A stretch of DNA of 64,000 bases, from positions 186,001-250,000 of IMG/VR virus record IMGVR_UViG_3300010938_000951; one strand, 5' to 3'. The notes beneath the pieces were generated by a model. That model was given only the letters and a program-made list of their open reading frames with translations, made no database searches and had not been told where the DNA came from. This DNA comes from a virus. Positions 25,355-33,904 of the stretch are shown here, piece after piece. Both the position numbers and the translations under genes were made by a program. Positions within the stretch are counted from its first letter, which is position 1; every line of letters begins with the position of its first letter.

Positions 25355-26020
25355 ATGGCAAAGGGTAAAGGTTCTATCGCTGAAATCAGAAAGAAAGTTA
25401 CCAAAACCCACGAATTCATTTCGACTTCTTATCATGAGGCTGGACACACGGTTTTTGCGTTGTTGCACCTTATGAAAGTCAGCTCTGTGTCTGTTTTTGA
25501 AAATAAACATTTTAAAAGAGTTCATGGAATTTGTTATTATGATTATCCTAGTGATTTTGATGAAATTCAAGATCCTGATTTGTTAAATACTTTACTTAAA
25601 GCCGAAATTGGTGTTAGTTATGCTGGTTTAATTGCAGAAACTTCTTTGTTTAGAAGTATTTCTGGTTCTAAGCAGACGCCAACTTTTATCAGTTACGGTT
25701 CGGCCGATGATAATAAATCAGCCCGAGAGGTGATTAAAAAATATAATCTAGCACCTCCTGGGCCTAAAAGAACAGCTTATAAAAGAAAAATTATGAATGA
25801 AGTTCAATCTGAGCTTCATTCTCACTGGGACGCGGTAATGGTTATAGCTCATGCGCTATTTCGCCATCGCCGTTTGTCCTTTGTTGATCTTCAAGACTTG
25901 CTTACTAAAAAAACACATAATAAAAAGTTTTGGAAAGATCAATTCAAAAAGATTAGTTATTTTTACGATAATAGCCAAAACCTTGACGAAAAAGATTTAA
26001 AATCTATATTGTCAAGGTAA
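25355..26020 (+). CDS. Peptidase M41 (FtsH-type) domain protein without AAA module
   Basis: A 221-residue protein. The zinc motif HEAGH (His27-His31) sits in STSYHEAGHTVFALLHL, and the third ligand region YGSADDNKSAREVI corresponds to the GASND segment of FtsH. The FtsH AAA domain and transmembrane helices are both missing. It is thus an orphan metallopeptidase, possibly fed by another ATPase (the AAA protein at 9017 is a candidate), or a degradation-independent protease. ATG 25355 is preferred over the GTG at 25349; GGGGTGAT is just upstream. Confidence 0.85.
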   Translation: MAKGKGSIAEIRKKVTKTHEFISTSYHEAGHTVFALLHLMKVSSVSVFENKHFKRVHGICYYDYPSDFDEIQDPDLLNTLLKAEIGVSYAGLIAETSLFRSISGSKQTPTFISYGSADDNKSAREVIKKYNLAPPGPKRTAYKRKIMNEVQSELHSHWDAVMVIAHALFRHRRLSFVDLQDLLTKKTHNKKFWKDQFKKISYFYDNSQNLDEKDLKSILSR

Positions 26021-26072
26021 TGTAAGACCCACACCGTATTCCCTGGCACAGTACACGCAGTCTATCCTTAGA

Positions 26073-26119
26073 TTGAAAATTCCCCTGAGATTGGGTAAGA
26101 TGTACACACGTGTTACAAT
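26073..26119 (+). promoter_or_regulatory. Candidate sigma70-like promoter upstream of the DNA polymerase gene
   Basis: In the 122-base gap before the polymerase, TTGAAA (26073-26078) and TAAGAT (26096-26101) are 17 bases apart. A second weaker -10 (TACAAT, 26114-26119) pairs with TTGGGT at 26091. No other gene is seen in this gap. Confidence 0.4.
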
Positions 26120-26142
26120 ACACAACCATATCAGGAGGTCAT

Positions 26143-29100
26143 ATGACCGACTTTGTTTCTCTGCATAATCAGACGCAGTTTTCTATTCTTGATTCAATTA
26201 TTACACCAAAGGCCCTTTTCAAACGAGCAAAAGAGTTAGGACAAACAGCGATTGCAGTTACTGATCATGGCTCTTTAGCTGGAGCCTGGGATGCCTGGAA
26301 AGCTTCAAAAGAAACTGGTGTCAAACTTATTATTGGATGCGAGTGTTATTTTCAAGATGATGCATCTAATGTTAATGAAAAGTTCCGCCATATTGTATTG
26401 TTGGCGAAGAATGCCGTTGGATATCGTAATCTTTTGACGTTAAATAAGAAAGGTTTCGATCAGAGTTCTTTTGTAGGTAAGCGCGTTTATTCTGTACTTG
26501 ATTGGAAGTTGCTGGAGCAGCATGCTGAGGGTTTAATTTGTTTAACAGCATGTGGTAATGGTATCATCAGCCAACCTATTATGAAGGGTAAAATGGATGA
26601 AGCAGAGAAAACTCTATTGCGACTTAAAGATTTGTTCGGTGATAATTTAGGTATTGAAATTCAGCCTAACAATATGAAGCGCGGTTCAAATATTTTTAAT
26701 GATGAAATCGATCAAGATTTTTTGAACAGACAATTAGTGAAGCTTGGCAAGAAACACAATGTTCGTGTTGTGGCTGCCTGTAATGCTCATTATCTAACTA
26801 AAGAAGATGCGGATGTACATGATGCATTCCTTGCTATTGGTGCGCATCAACCAAAGCATTCTGGTTTTCGTTTAAAGTATCCTGTACCAGAATTTTATCT
26901 CAAAACTGGCGATGAAGTTAAAGAGTTTTTTGCCAGAGTGTATCGCGATGACGCACAAACATTCGTTGACAATTCTGTATATTTTGCTAATCTGTGTGAA
27001 AAGCCTGAGTGGATTGATCCAAAGTTTTCCAATCCATCTGGCAAAGAGCTTCCTGTATTTCCTGTTAAAGATGAACCAGATTATCTGGAATTCCGTGACT
27101 GGGTTATTCAGCAATCAGAAAGCATTCAAAAATTAGAGGAAGACAAGCTTTTCTTACGTTATCGTTGTATTAAACGTTTTGATTCTCGTGTAAAGAACCT
27201 TACTCCAGAGCAGCGTGAACAATATAATAAACGCATAGAAGAAGAGTTAGATGTTTTAGAGTACCACGGATTCTCCAGCTATATGCTCATTGTAGCAGAT
27301 TTTATAGAATGGGCTAGAAAAAATGAAATTGCTGTTGGTGAAGGCCGCGGCTCTGTTGGTGGTTCACTAGTAGCGTATTTGCTAGGAATCCATCAAGCAG
27401 ATCCGATTAAATATAATTTGATTTTTGCTAGATTCCACAACAAAGAGAAGTCCAGCTTCCCTGATATTGATACCGACTTTGCACCGTCTGGTCGTGAAAA
27501 AGTACAAAACTATCTACGCCAGAAATATGGTGAAGATCATGTGGCGCACGTTAGTAACGTAAATACTATTACACCAAAAGTGTATGTTAAAGACATTGCT
27601 CGTATTTTTGAATTTGGCGGCTCTAAAGAGGAGGCGTTTAAGATTGGTAATGAAATCGCTAATTGTATTCCGGCGGAAATTCATTCTATTGAGGATGCAT
27701 TGGCAAAAGTTCCGCTATTTGCGGAATACGCCAAGAAATATCCAGAGTTCGAAAGATACAAGGATATCTGTGGAAAGTACCGTGCTTGGTCCACTCACGC
27801 CGGTGGTATTATCATCTCCGCTCGTCCCCTGACTGGACTTGTTCCACTCAGAAAGGATAAGGATGGAGCACTAGCTATTGAGTATGATAAGGATAAGGCC
27901 GAAGAAAATGGTCTAGTCAAAATGGATACCTTGGGCCTTTCAACTTTAGATATTATTGGCCAAGCTATGAAGCTGATCAAAGAGTCTGGAAAGACTCTTC
28001 CGGAAGATATTAATTATGACGAGTACGATCAAAGTGCTTACGATGTAATTTCAAATGGCGACACTTTCTGTGTCTTTCAGCTTGGAACATCTGGTGGAAC
28101 TATTGATTTGTGCAAACAAATCAAGCCAAGGTCTATCAATGATATTAGTTATATTAACTCACTTGCTCGCCCATCTGCTCGCGATATGAGAAAAGATTTT
28201 ATCTTAACCAAAGATGGCAAGAAACCATTCGCACTACTACATCCTACTTTGGGTCGAGCATTTAATAATACATTTGGATTTGGTCTCTACGAAGAGTCTC
28301 TAATGTATTTAGCTCAAGATGTAGCTGGTTGGAGTTTGCACTCTGCTGACCGTTTGCGAAAACTTACGAAGGAAAAAGGTAAGAATCCCAAGAAAGCTCA
28401 AGAATGGCGCGCGGAATTTATTAAAGATGCCATTGCCAACAATGTTAATGAAAATATTGCTAAACGCATTTGGGATGAGGTCGTAGATAAATTCCAGGGT
28501 TATGGTTTTAATATGTCTCACTCTATCTTGTATTCTATGACAAGTTACAAGACAGCATACTTAAAAGCACACTACCCAATTGAATTTTTAATGGCCAACT
28601 TAATGGCTGAAGTTAAGTCTAATGCACCAGATGCAAAAGGCAATATTGAGAAAATCAAAAAGGAAATTCGTAAACGTAGAGTTAAAATTGTTCCGCCTGA
28701 TATCAATAAATCACAACTCGCTTATACTATCGAAGATGGTAACAAACTAATTACTGGGCTAGATGCTATTAAATTTGTTGGTATTGATGCCATTAAGGAT
28801 ATTATTGAGAAACGACCATTTACTAGCTTCTTTGATTTTATGTCTAGAGTTAGTTCGAAAACAGTACGTGCGAATAGTATTCAGGCTTTGGCGGCATGTG
28901 GCGCGCTTGATTCCTTCGGAATTTCTCGTAAGCTAATGTATCTGTATTGTTCAGATTACCGCAAGAAACTACAAGTGTGGCTTAAAAAGCACGATCCAAC
29001 TAAAGAAGAGTTTATTTATCCTTGGCCAGCAGAACCCAATTGGTCTATGCCGGAAATATATGCTTTAGAGCATTATTACCTTGGTGAATCATTTACTTGT

Positions 29101-29655
29101 AAACCTGCGTTAGCGTATGGTAAATTTTTTGATGGTGATGCTGTGACTGTTCAAGAAATTAAACGCATGAAAGATAAGGCCAATGTATCATCAGTGAAAG
29201 GTATTATTCGCGATTTCTTTGAATTCCGTGTTAAAAAAGAGGGCAAGTATTATGGTCAAGCCATGATCAAGGCTGTCATTGAAGACAAGAATGGCGATCA
29301 ATGTACTTTAACTATTTTCCCGGATCGTTGGAAAATCGTACAAGAACGAATTCAAGAACTTAACAAAAAAGCCGAATTCGATATAGGTATAGCATTGTTC
29401 TTCTCTGGTAACACGAATTCTTATGAAGACGACATGGGAATCATATTGGATCAATTATACCACATTGCATTACCGCCCTCTCTTCCGGCCGATCTAAAAG
29501 CTAAGAAAATAAACCTTAAAGAGGCAAAAGCTAAGCTTTTCGGAGAAGTACCCGAGGAAAAACCTAAGAGTCCTCAAGAGATACTTGATCAAATAGAGGA
29601 TACTTTATATGATGAGGGTCTTATCGACTTGGATGACGAATCTGAGGATGACTGA
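26143..29655 (+). CDS. dnaE: DNA polymerase III alpha subunit (family C, DnaE-like)
   Basis: A 1170-residue family-C polymerase. The N-terminal PHP domain has SLHNQTQFSILD and AVTDHGSLAGAW; of the usual His residues in the first motif only one remains, so PHP nuclease activity is doubtful. The palm has GRGSVGGSLVAYLLGI, FPDIDTDFA (D441, D443, D445) and the third Asp near VKMDTLG. A helix-hairpin-helix, and an OB fold (VKGIIRDFFEF...) close to the C-terminus, follow. AGGAGGT precedes ATG 26143; the frame is open from 26110 but this codon fits best. It is the replicative polymerase of the phage; no separate epsilon or beta clamp is seen here. Confidence 0.95.
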   Translation: MTDFVSLHNQTQFSILDSIITPKALFKRAKELGQTAIAVTDHGSLAGAWDAWKASKETGVKLIIGCECYFQDDASNVNEKFRHIVLLAKNAVGYRNLLTLNKKGFDQSSFVGKRVYSVLDWKLLEQHAEGLICLTACGNGIISQPIMKGKMDEAEKTLLRLKDLFGDNLGIEIQPNNMKRGSNIFNDEIDQDFLNRQLVKLGKKHNVRVVAACNAHYLTKEDADVHDAFLAIGAHQPKHSGFRLKYPVPEFYLKTGDEVKEFFARVYRDDAQTFVDNSVYFANLCEKPEWIDPKFSNPSGKELPVFPVKDEPDYLEFRDWVIQQSESIQKLEEDKLFLRYRCIKRFDSRVKNLTPEQREQYNKRIEEELDVLEYHGFSSYMLIVADFIEWARKNEIAVGEGRGSVGGSLVAYLLGIHQADPIKYNLIFARFHNKEKSSFPDIDTDFAPSGREKVQNYLRQKYGEDHVAHVSNVNTITPKVYVKDIARIFEFGGSKEEAFKIGNEIANCIPAEIHSIEDALAKVPLFAEYAKKYPEFERYKDICGKYRAWSTHAGGIIISARPLTGLVPLRKDKDGALAIEYDKDKAEENGLVKMDTLGLSTLDIIGQAMKLIKESGKTLPEDINYDEYDQSAYDVISNGDTFCVFQLGTSGGTIDLCKQIKPRSINDISYINSLARPSARDMRKDFILTKDGKKPFALLHPTLGRAFNNTFGFGLYEESLMYLAQDVAGWSLHSADRLRKLTKEKGKNPKKAQEWRAEFIKDAIANNVNENIAKRIWDEVVDKFQGYGFNMSHSILYSMTSYKTAYLKAHYPIEFLMANLMAEVKSNAPDAKGNIEKIKKEIRKRRVKIVPPDINKSQLAYTIEDGNKLITGLDAIKFVGIDAIKDIIEKRPFTSFFDFMSRVSSKTVRANSIQALAACGALDSFGISRKLMYLYCSDYRKKLQVWLKKHDPTKEEFIYPWPAEPNWSMPEIYALEHYYLGESFTCKPALAYGKFFDGDAVTVQEIKRMKDKANVSSVKGIIRDFFEFRVKKEGKYYGQAMIKAVIEDKNGDQCTLTIFPDRWKIVQERIQELNKKAEFDIGIALFFSGNTNSYEDDMGIILDQLYHIALPPSLPADLKAKKINLKEAKAKLFGEVPEEKPKSPQEILDQIEDTLYDEGLIDLDDESEDD

Positions 29656-29663
29656 TATATAAG
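29653..29663 (+). promoter_or_regulatory. TGATATATAAG motif, candidate promoter element
   Basis: Overlaps the polymerase stop codon and lies 95 bases upstream of the next start. In the gap a small hairpin CCCGA-caaa-TCGGG (29685-29698) and the palindrome ATGATATCAT follow, which could be a regulatory operator. Confidence 0.3.
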
Positions 29664-29757
29664 ACATTAGTTGATAATAAAATGCCCGACAAATCGGGAA
29701 AATGATATAGATGATATCATTTGTATACAAAATCTATGCATAGTAAGGAATGAAGTT

Positions 29758-30702
29758 ATGCCAAAGATAAAGCTAAAGGAATGGGCCGATAGACACAATC
29801 TGTCTTACATTACCGCAAATAGACATTTCCACGCAGGATTAATTCCTGGGGCTAGTCAGCTTGACTCTGGCACAATTCTTGTAGAGGATGACTCACCGGA
29901 GCAAACTATGGCTGGAACTGCTAGCACAAATGATGCAATGTCTCTCTTTTTAAAGAAAACGGTTGAATTTAGTAAGAATAATTCTTCTGTAGAGGATTTT
30001 GCAGCTTATGTTATCTCGAATTTTAGACTACAATTGAATAATACCACTGAACATTCTCCTAGATATTCAAAAAATAGACCGAAATCAGAAGATGTACAAA
30101 AGCATTTCCAGCAATTTTTGCCAGATAAAGAGTCTCAAGAAAGATTAAAGGAAGTTAAAAACCTTATCAAGGAGGGCAAGCCTGCTGGTGAAGTTATCCC
30201 AGCCGGCCTGTCTCAACAGGCATCTGAACTATCTCAAGTATTAGGAAACGCTCCTCCATTTGAAAGAATTCATCCTGATCCAGATGGTTTAGGAGATGAA
30301 TTTAGACTTATGCTTTCTGAAGCAGCCGCAGGGATGGCTTCAGATGGAAGAACGCCTACTGAAGGTTTGGTATCACGAAGTGTTGATTTTAACACAACTC
30401 CACAACAAATCAACTATACCGGCTCTACAAGCCAAACCTTCAGTAGCACCTCTTCTATAATTGGTGGCATGTCTGTTAATGCTAGTCATTTAGCTGGGGG
30501 CGCCCCATTTGGAGAGGTTAGCACGAATGGAATATTTTTAGCAGCAACGCCAGCATCAGTTTCTGTTCCAGTTACTTTCCAGCCAACTCAAAAAGAATTA
30601 CTATCAGCCACTCAAGTTATAGAAACTGCCGAAGCTGATGATCTTAGTGAAACCAACGAATTCCCACGTAAGCGTGGCAGAAAACCATCCAAGAAGAGAT
30701 AA
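29758..30702 (+). CDS. Excisionase/MerR-type HTH protein with long disordered tail
   Basis: The N-terminal 45 residues (KLKEWADRHNLSYITANRHFHAGLIPGAS) match the winged HTH of excisionase and IS607-type resolvase N-termini. The remaining 270 residues are rich in Ser, Gln, Thr and Pro, ending in a basic RKRGRKPSKKR (AT-hook-like GRKP). ATG 29758 has AAGGAA seven bases before. It could be a DNA-bound regulator or architectural protein. No recombinase catalytic domain is attached. Confidence 0.7.
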   Translation: MPKIKLKEWADRHNLSYITANRHFHAGLIPGASQLDSGTILVEDDSPEQTMAGTASTNDAMSLFLKKTVEFSKNNSSVEDFAAYVISNFRLQLNNTTEHSPRYSKNRPKSEDVQKHFQQFLPDKESQERLKEVKNLIKEGKPAGEVIPAGLSQQASELSQVLGNAPPFERIHPDPDGLGDEFRLMLSEAAAGMASDGRTPTEGLVSRSVDFNTTPQQINYTGSTSQTFSSTSSIIGGMSVNASHLAGGAPFGEVSTNGIFLAATPASVSVPVTFQPTQKELLSATQVIETAEADDLSETNEFPRKRGRKPSKKR

Positions 30703-30704
30703 GA

Positions 30705-31724
30705 ATGCAATTACCTAATCGTTTATCTCAGTTGTTACAGAAACAAACTGATAGATTATTAAAAGACCTATTGTCTGAGAATCCTGATGTTCTTAAGAGT
30801 TATGTTAATGGTGGTCTTGCTGCCGTCGGTGCAGTATTAGCGCCAATTAATGTGTTTATGAGGCATTTATTAACAGTTCAGGGACTAGATCCTGATGCTG
30901 TGCCAGGAGAGAAACAAAGGGCATTGATACGGGCAGCTTTCAATAGTACATTTGAAAATAATCACGAAAAAGATTATGATGATGATTATGATGTTTCTTG
31001 GGTTCATAAAAAGTATAATTCTATAAAAGACAAATTCAATGTCACAGAAGATAAGTTTATGGCCCTAACTGATTTGTCAAAATTAGATAATGCCCCTCCA
31101 GTTTTGACAAAAGTAAAATTTGATGAGCTGGTTCAAGATATTAATCCAGTAGCTCCCGAGTCTGAGAAGCGCGAATTGCCTTTAGTTAAAACATATATGC
31201 AAGATGAAATTCAGGCGCTTAAAGAATTTGTGGAGACTATGGATAAACACAGCCAAAAGGCTGGAATTAAAACATCTACTAAAAAAGCCAATAAGGGTAA
31301 GAGGCCAGGCGCTAGAGTTCGTAGGGTAACCAGCTCTACAACCATCAAAGATGAACCAACAACATTAGAAGTGAAGTCTGATCGTGTTGTGCGACCATCA
31401 TCTAAGAAATTGCCAGCTCGTAATTTGAAAGATTTAACCGCACAAAAGAAAGAGAAAGTTAAAGCTATTAAAGAAGCAACCCCTGAATTTCAAGCAGAAT
31501 TAAAAGCAAAATTAGCAAAAGCAACAGAACTAACTAGTCTTATGATAGAAAAGGGACTTTGCAGAGCAGATGATCAATCTCGTAAAGATCAAATTGAATC
31601 AATGTTGTCTTGGACAGATAATAATTTTGATGCACTAGAAAGAGTAATTAACAAATATTCTCCTACTAAAGATGCAGTGGCTGAGAATAAATTCAAGGGC
31701 TCTTTTAGAAGAGTTCAGAAATAA
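30705..31724 (+). CDS. Hypothetical protein with C-terminal domain shared with the scaffold polyprotein, 339 aa
   Basis: The N-terminus is helical (LSQLLQKQTDRLLKDLL). A Lys/Thr/Arg-rich hinge lies at about 190-245. The C-terminal 55 residues (ELTSLMIEKGLCRADDQ ... SWTDNNFDALERVINK) resemble the end of the 1231-residue protein at 59151 (ELTYDMVDRGLCRHDRA ... KFNDDAFESLKKVVAR). That shared domain suggests a head-related role despite its position. It starts two bases after the upstream stop. Confidence 0.7.
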   Translation: MQLPNRLSQLLQKQTDRLLKDLLSENPDVLKSYVNGGLAAVGAVLAPINVFMRHLLTVQGLDPDAVPGEKQRALIRAAFNSTFENNHEKDYDDDYDVSWVHKKYNSIKDKFNVTEDKFMALTDLSKLDNAPPVLTKVKFDELVQDINPVAPESEKRELPLVKTYMQDEIQALKEFVETMDKHSQKAGIKTSTKKANKGKRPGARVRRVTSSTTIKDEPTTLEVKSDRVVRPSSKKLPARNLKDLTAQKKEKVKAIKEATPEFQAELKAKLAKATELTSLMIEKGLCRADDQSRKDQIESMLSWTDNNFDALERVINKYSPTKDAVAENKFKGSFRRVQK

Positions 31725-31731
31725 GGTACAA

Positions 31732-32187
31732 ATGCCAATTAGACGTGTTCAACAACAATCAGACAGAGGAAGTATTCGTGATTTGCAAAATGGAGATGAC
31801 GAAAAGTATCCTCCAACTGACTACGAATTACGCGTAAAAGAATTGTATGAACACGCTTTGGTTACTAAAAATCAAGCCTTAGTTGACTCCCTGGGCTTGA
31901 TTCCAATTAATGGTTCTGCTAATGATCCAGTTTCTATTTTTAGACACCGTGAATATATAAAGTCTCTTAGTTCAGAACTGGCGGATAAAATACAACAGAC
32001 AGCTAAAGAGATTGAAGGTTGTTTACATGTGGATGAAACGTCTTTGCCACAAGAAGTTAAGTGGTCTAGATATAAACAGGCTCATTCTTTGGCGGCTATT
32101 TGTGAGGATATTGATATAGTTAAAGTGGCAAGTGCTGATGGTGGTACTTATACTAGAGCGAAAAGAAGTTTTAGAAGGGTAATCTAA
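31732..32187 (+). CDS. Hypothetical protein, 151 aa
   Basis: ATG 31732 has ATAAGG five bases upstream; the frame is open from 31672 but the earlier part overlaps the preceding gene. It has a basic N-terminus (PIRRVQQQSDRG), a helical centre (DKIQQTAKEIEGCLH) and a basic C-terminus (KRSFRRVI), ending like the preceding protein (GSFRRVQK). It shares TAATG with the next gene. No family recognised. Confidence 0.68.
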   Translation: MPIRRVQQQSDRGSIRDLQNGDDEKYPPTDYELRVKELYEHALVTKNQALVDSLGLIPINGSANDPVSIFRHREYIKSLSSELADKIQQTAKEIEGCLHVDETSLPQEVKWSRYKQAHSLAAICEDIDIVKVASADGGTYTRAKRSFRRVI

Positions 32188-33020
32188 TGAAGTGTGTATC
32201 CTGCGAAACAGAAATTAATCCAAAATGGAAGCATGCGATAGACATAAATGTGTGTCCATTCTGTGGTAAACATATCATGGAAGAGCATCTTAAAAATTGT
32301 CTAACTACTTTGGCTGCTGCCATGGATGCTATGTTAAAATATCCTGAGCAGTTAGATGATTGGCTATTGTCAAATCATAATTATATCAAAACGGATTCTC
32401 CTAATCTGAAACAGTTTCTTCCCAAAGAGGCTTTTAAAGAAATTCGTAAAGAGCTTGATGAGCAAGAGTTTCAGGAAAAGAAAAAATCTATCGTCAAAAT
32501 TAAAGTACCTACTGACGACGGTGATATTGTGGAACAAGAAGTGGTTGTCGAGAAGATGGTTACTGATGACAGGACTCAAACATTCCATGATCGCGCAAAC
32601 AATATGTTGAAGCAAGAGAAAGCCGTGGATGGTGACCCTAAAAGTGTCGCCGCAAAAACTAGGGATCTTAAAGCGATGGCAGAAAAAATCAAGCGAGAAG
32701 TTGCCGCGCAAGCGGAAGGTGGTATGGCACCTATGATCAGCAAAGAGATGATGGCCGAAGCAGATCCAGAAGCTGTACGAGAATTTCAGTCCATGATTGC
32801 TTCTGGTGATATAGTGTCTTCAAGTTTGCCTGCTGCCGCTGATGGTGATGATGACGATATTCCAGATGTTGTATTGGCTATGGCTAATATGAAAAAATCT
32901 GGATCTAAAGATGGTGGGGCTAACGAAAAAGATTTACATGCATTAGCAAAAATGCAAGCTAAAGCGCAGGGAGCTTCTAAACGATTGGGTTCTGGTAAAG
33001 GAAGTTTTTCAAGGGGATAA
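32187..33020 (+). CDS. Zinc-ribbon protein with helical body, 277 aa
   Basis: The first 30 residues contain a C4 zinc ribbon: CVSC...CPFCGK. The rest is helical and charged with an acidic patch (ADGDDDDIPDVV) and a Gly/Ser/basic end (RLGSGKGSFSRG). The GSF(S/R)R ending is echoed in the two preceding proteins. Function unknown. Confidence 0.7.
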   Translation: MKCVSCETEINPKWKHAIDINVCPFCGKHIMEEHLKNCLTTLAAAMDAMLKYPEQLDDWLLSNHNYIKTDSPNLKQFLPKEAFKEIRKELDEQEFQEKKKSIVKIKVPTDDGDIVEQEVVVEKMVTDDRTQTFHDRANNMLKQEKAVDGDPKSVAAKTRDLKAMAEKIKREVAAQAEGGMAPMISKEMMAEADPEAVREFQSMIASGDIVSSSLPAAADGDDDDIPDVVLAMANMKKSGSKDGGANEKDLHALAKMQAKAQGASKRLGSGKGSFSRG

Positions 33021-33023
33021 ACC

Positions 33024-33329
33024 ATGGCAGTCAGAGTCGTTGACAATAAGAAACTGGAAATGACAGATGATGAATGGGATATGTACCAAAAAATCTGCAA
33101 ATCATATACAGATATGACGGGTAAGGGCGAAGACCTTTTCATGGATCTTTTTGAGACTAACGATGATGGAATTATTGTTTTTCTAAAGCCGCCCTCTAAA
33201 AGAAGAACGAGCTTAGAAGTATTTTTATTTTTGATGTCATTAATGCAACACCAACATTTACGATTAATGCACCAACAAATTGATGAAGCAGTGGCCGAAA
33301 TAAAGAAAAACAATAAGGCCACTAAATAA
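33024..33329 (+). CDS. Hypothetical protein, 101 aa
   Basis: An acidic/aromatic N-terminal half (DDEWDMYQKICKSYTDMTGKGEDL) and a helical C-terminus with clustered His and Gln (MQHQHLRLMHQQIDE). It starts three bases after the zinc-ribbon gene. A 54-base gap with no clear promoter separates it from the UvsY-like candidate. Function unknown. Confidence 0.65.
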   Translation: MAVRVVDNKKLEMTDDEWDMYQKICKSYTDMTGKGEDLFMDLFETNDDGIIVFLKPPSKRRTSLEVFLFLMSLMQHQHLRLMHQQIDEAVAEIKKNNKATK

Positions 33330-33383
33330 TTATTTGTCGAGAAAAAGTTCGCATAATTCAATTTAACAGGGAGAAAGACAAAC

Positions 33384-33893
33384 ATGAGCCAACCAGTAAG
33401 ACTAGGCGATGTTTTAGGTTCTAACCTTGAGGAAGATTTCAAGAATTTCGACCTCACGGAAATTCAAAAAGTATTAGAACAGCTAAGGGATGCAGATGCT
33501 ATTGATTTGGCACATGCAGAGCTTTTACAACAACAAGCATTAAGGGGAGCAGATATCTTAGCAGATTATCTAGCTAAGATGGTAAAGACAGTAGCGTATC
33601 TAGAATCGAAAGTGAATAGTACGAAGAATAAAGTGTCCTTAGATTATGTTGCGCCAGATGGCTCAAGAACGACAGTGGACATGAAGAAATGGGCAGGAGA
33701 ATCATCGCCCGAAGTCGAAGCAGTACAAATAAAATTAGCAGAAGCCAAGGGCGGTAAGATGGCCCTGGACCGAAAATACGAGATTTTAATCAAAGCTCAC
33801 CACCATTTTAAAGATATTGCGGGCGGGCTTCGAAAGACGATCCTCGGTTATAGTTCAGGGGCTGGCAACGCACCTGGCGAAGGCTACGAATAA
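33384..33893 (+). CDS. Helical protein upstream of RecA, UvsY-like mediator candidate
   Basis: A 169-residue, mainly helical protein. LADYLAKMVKTVAYLESKV and the later SPEVEAVQIKLAEAKGGKMALDR...KAHHHFKDIAGGLRKTI resemble the organisation of the T4 recombination mediator UvsY, which loads UvsX on SSB-coated DNA. It lies 11 bases before a RecA gene, with an SSB gene downstream. The assignment rests mainly on context and length (UvsY 137); no clear signature is conserved. GGGAGAAAG gives the SD. Confidence 0.5.
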   Translation: MSQPVRLGDVLGSNLEEDFKNFDLTEIQKVLEQLRDADAIDLAHAELLQQQALRGADILADYLAKMVKTVAYLESKVNSTKNKVSLDYVAPDGSRTTVDMKKWAGESSPEVEAVQIKLAEAKGGKMALDRKYEILIKAHHHFKDIAGGLRKTILGYSSGAGNAPGEGYE

Positions 33894-33904
33894 GAGGAGA
33901 AAAA

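Noticed and set aside
32786-33457. 223-codon open frame on the minus strand
   Set aside because: It lies across three coupled plus-strand genes and has runs of Phe/Ser/Leu typical of antisense; no SD.
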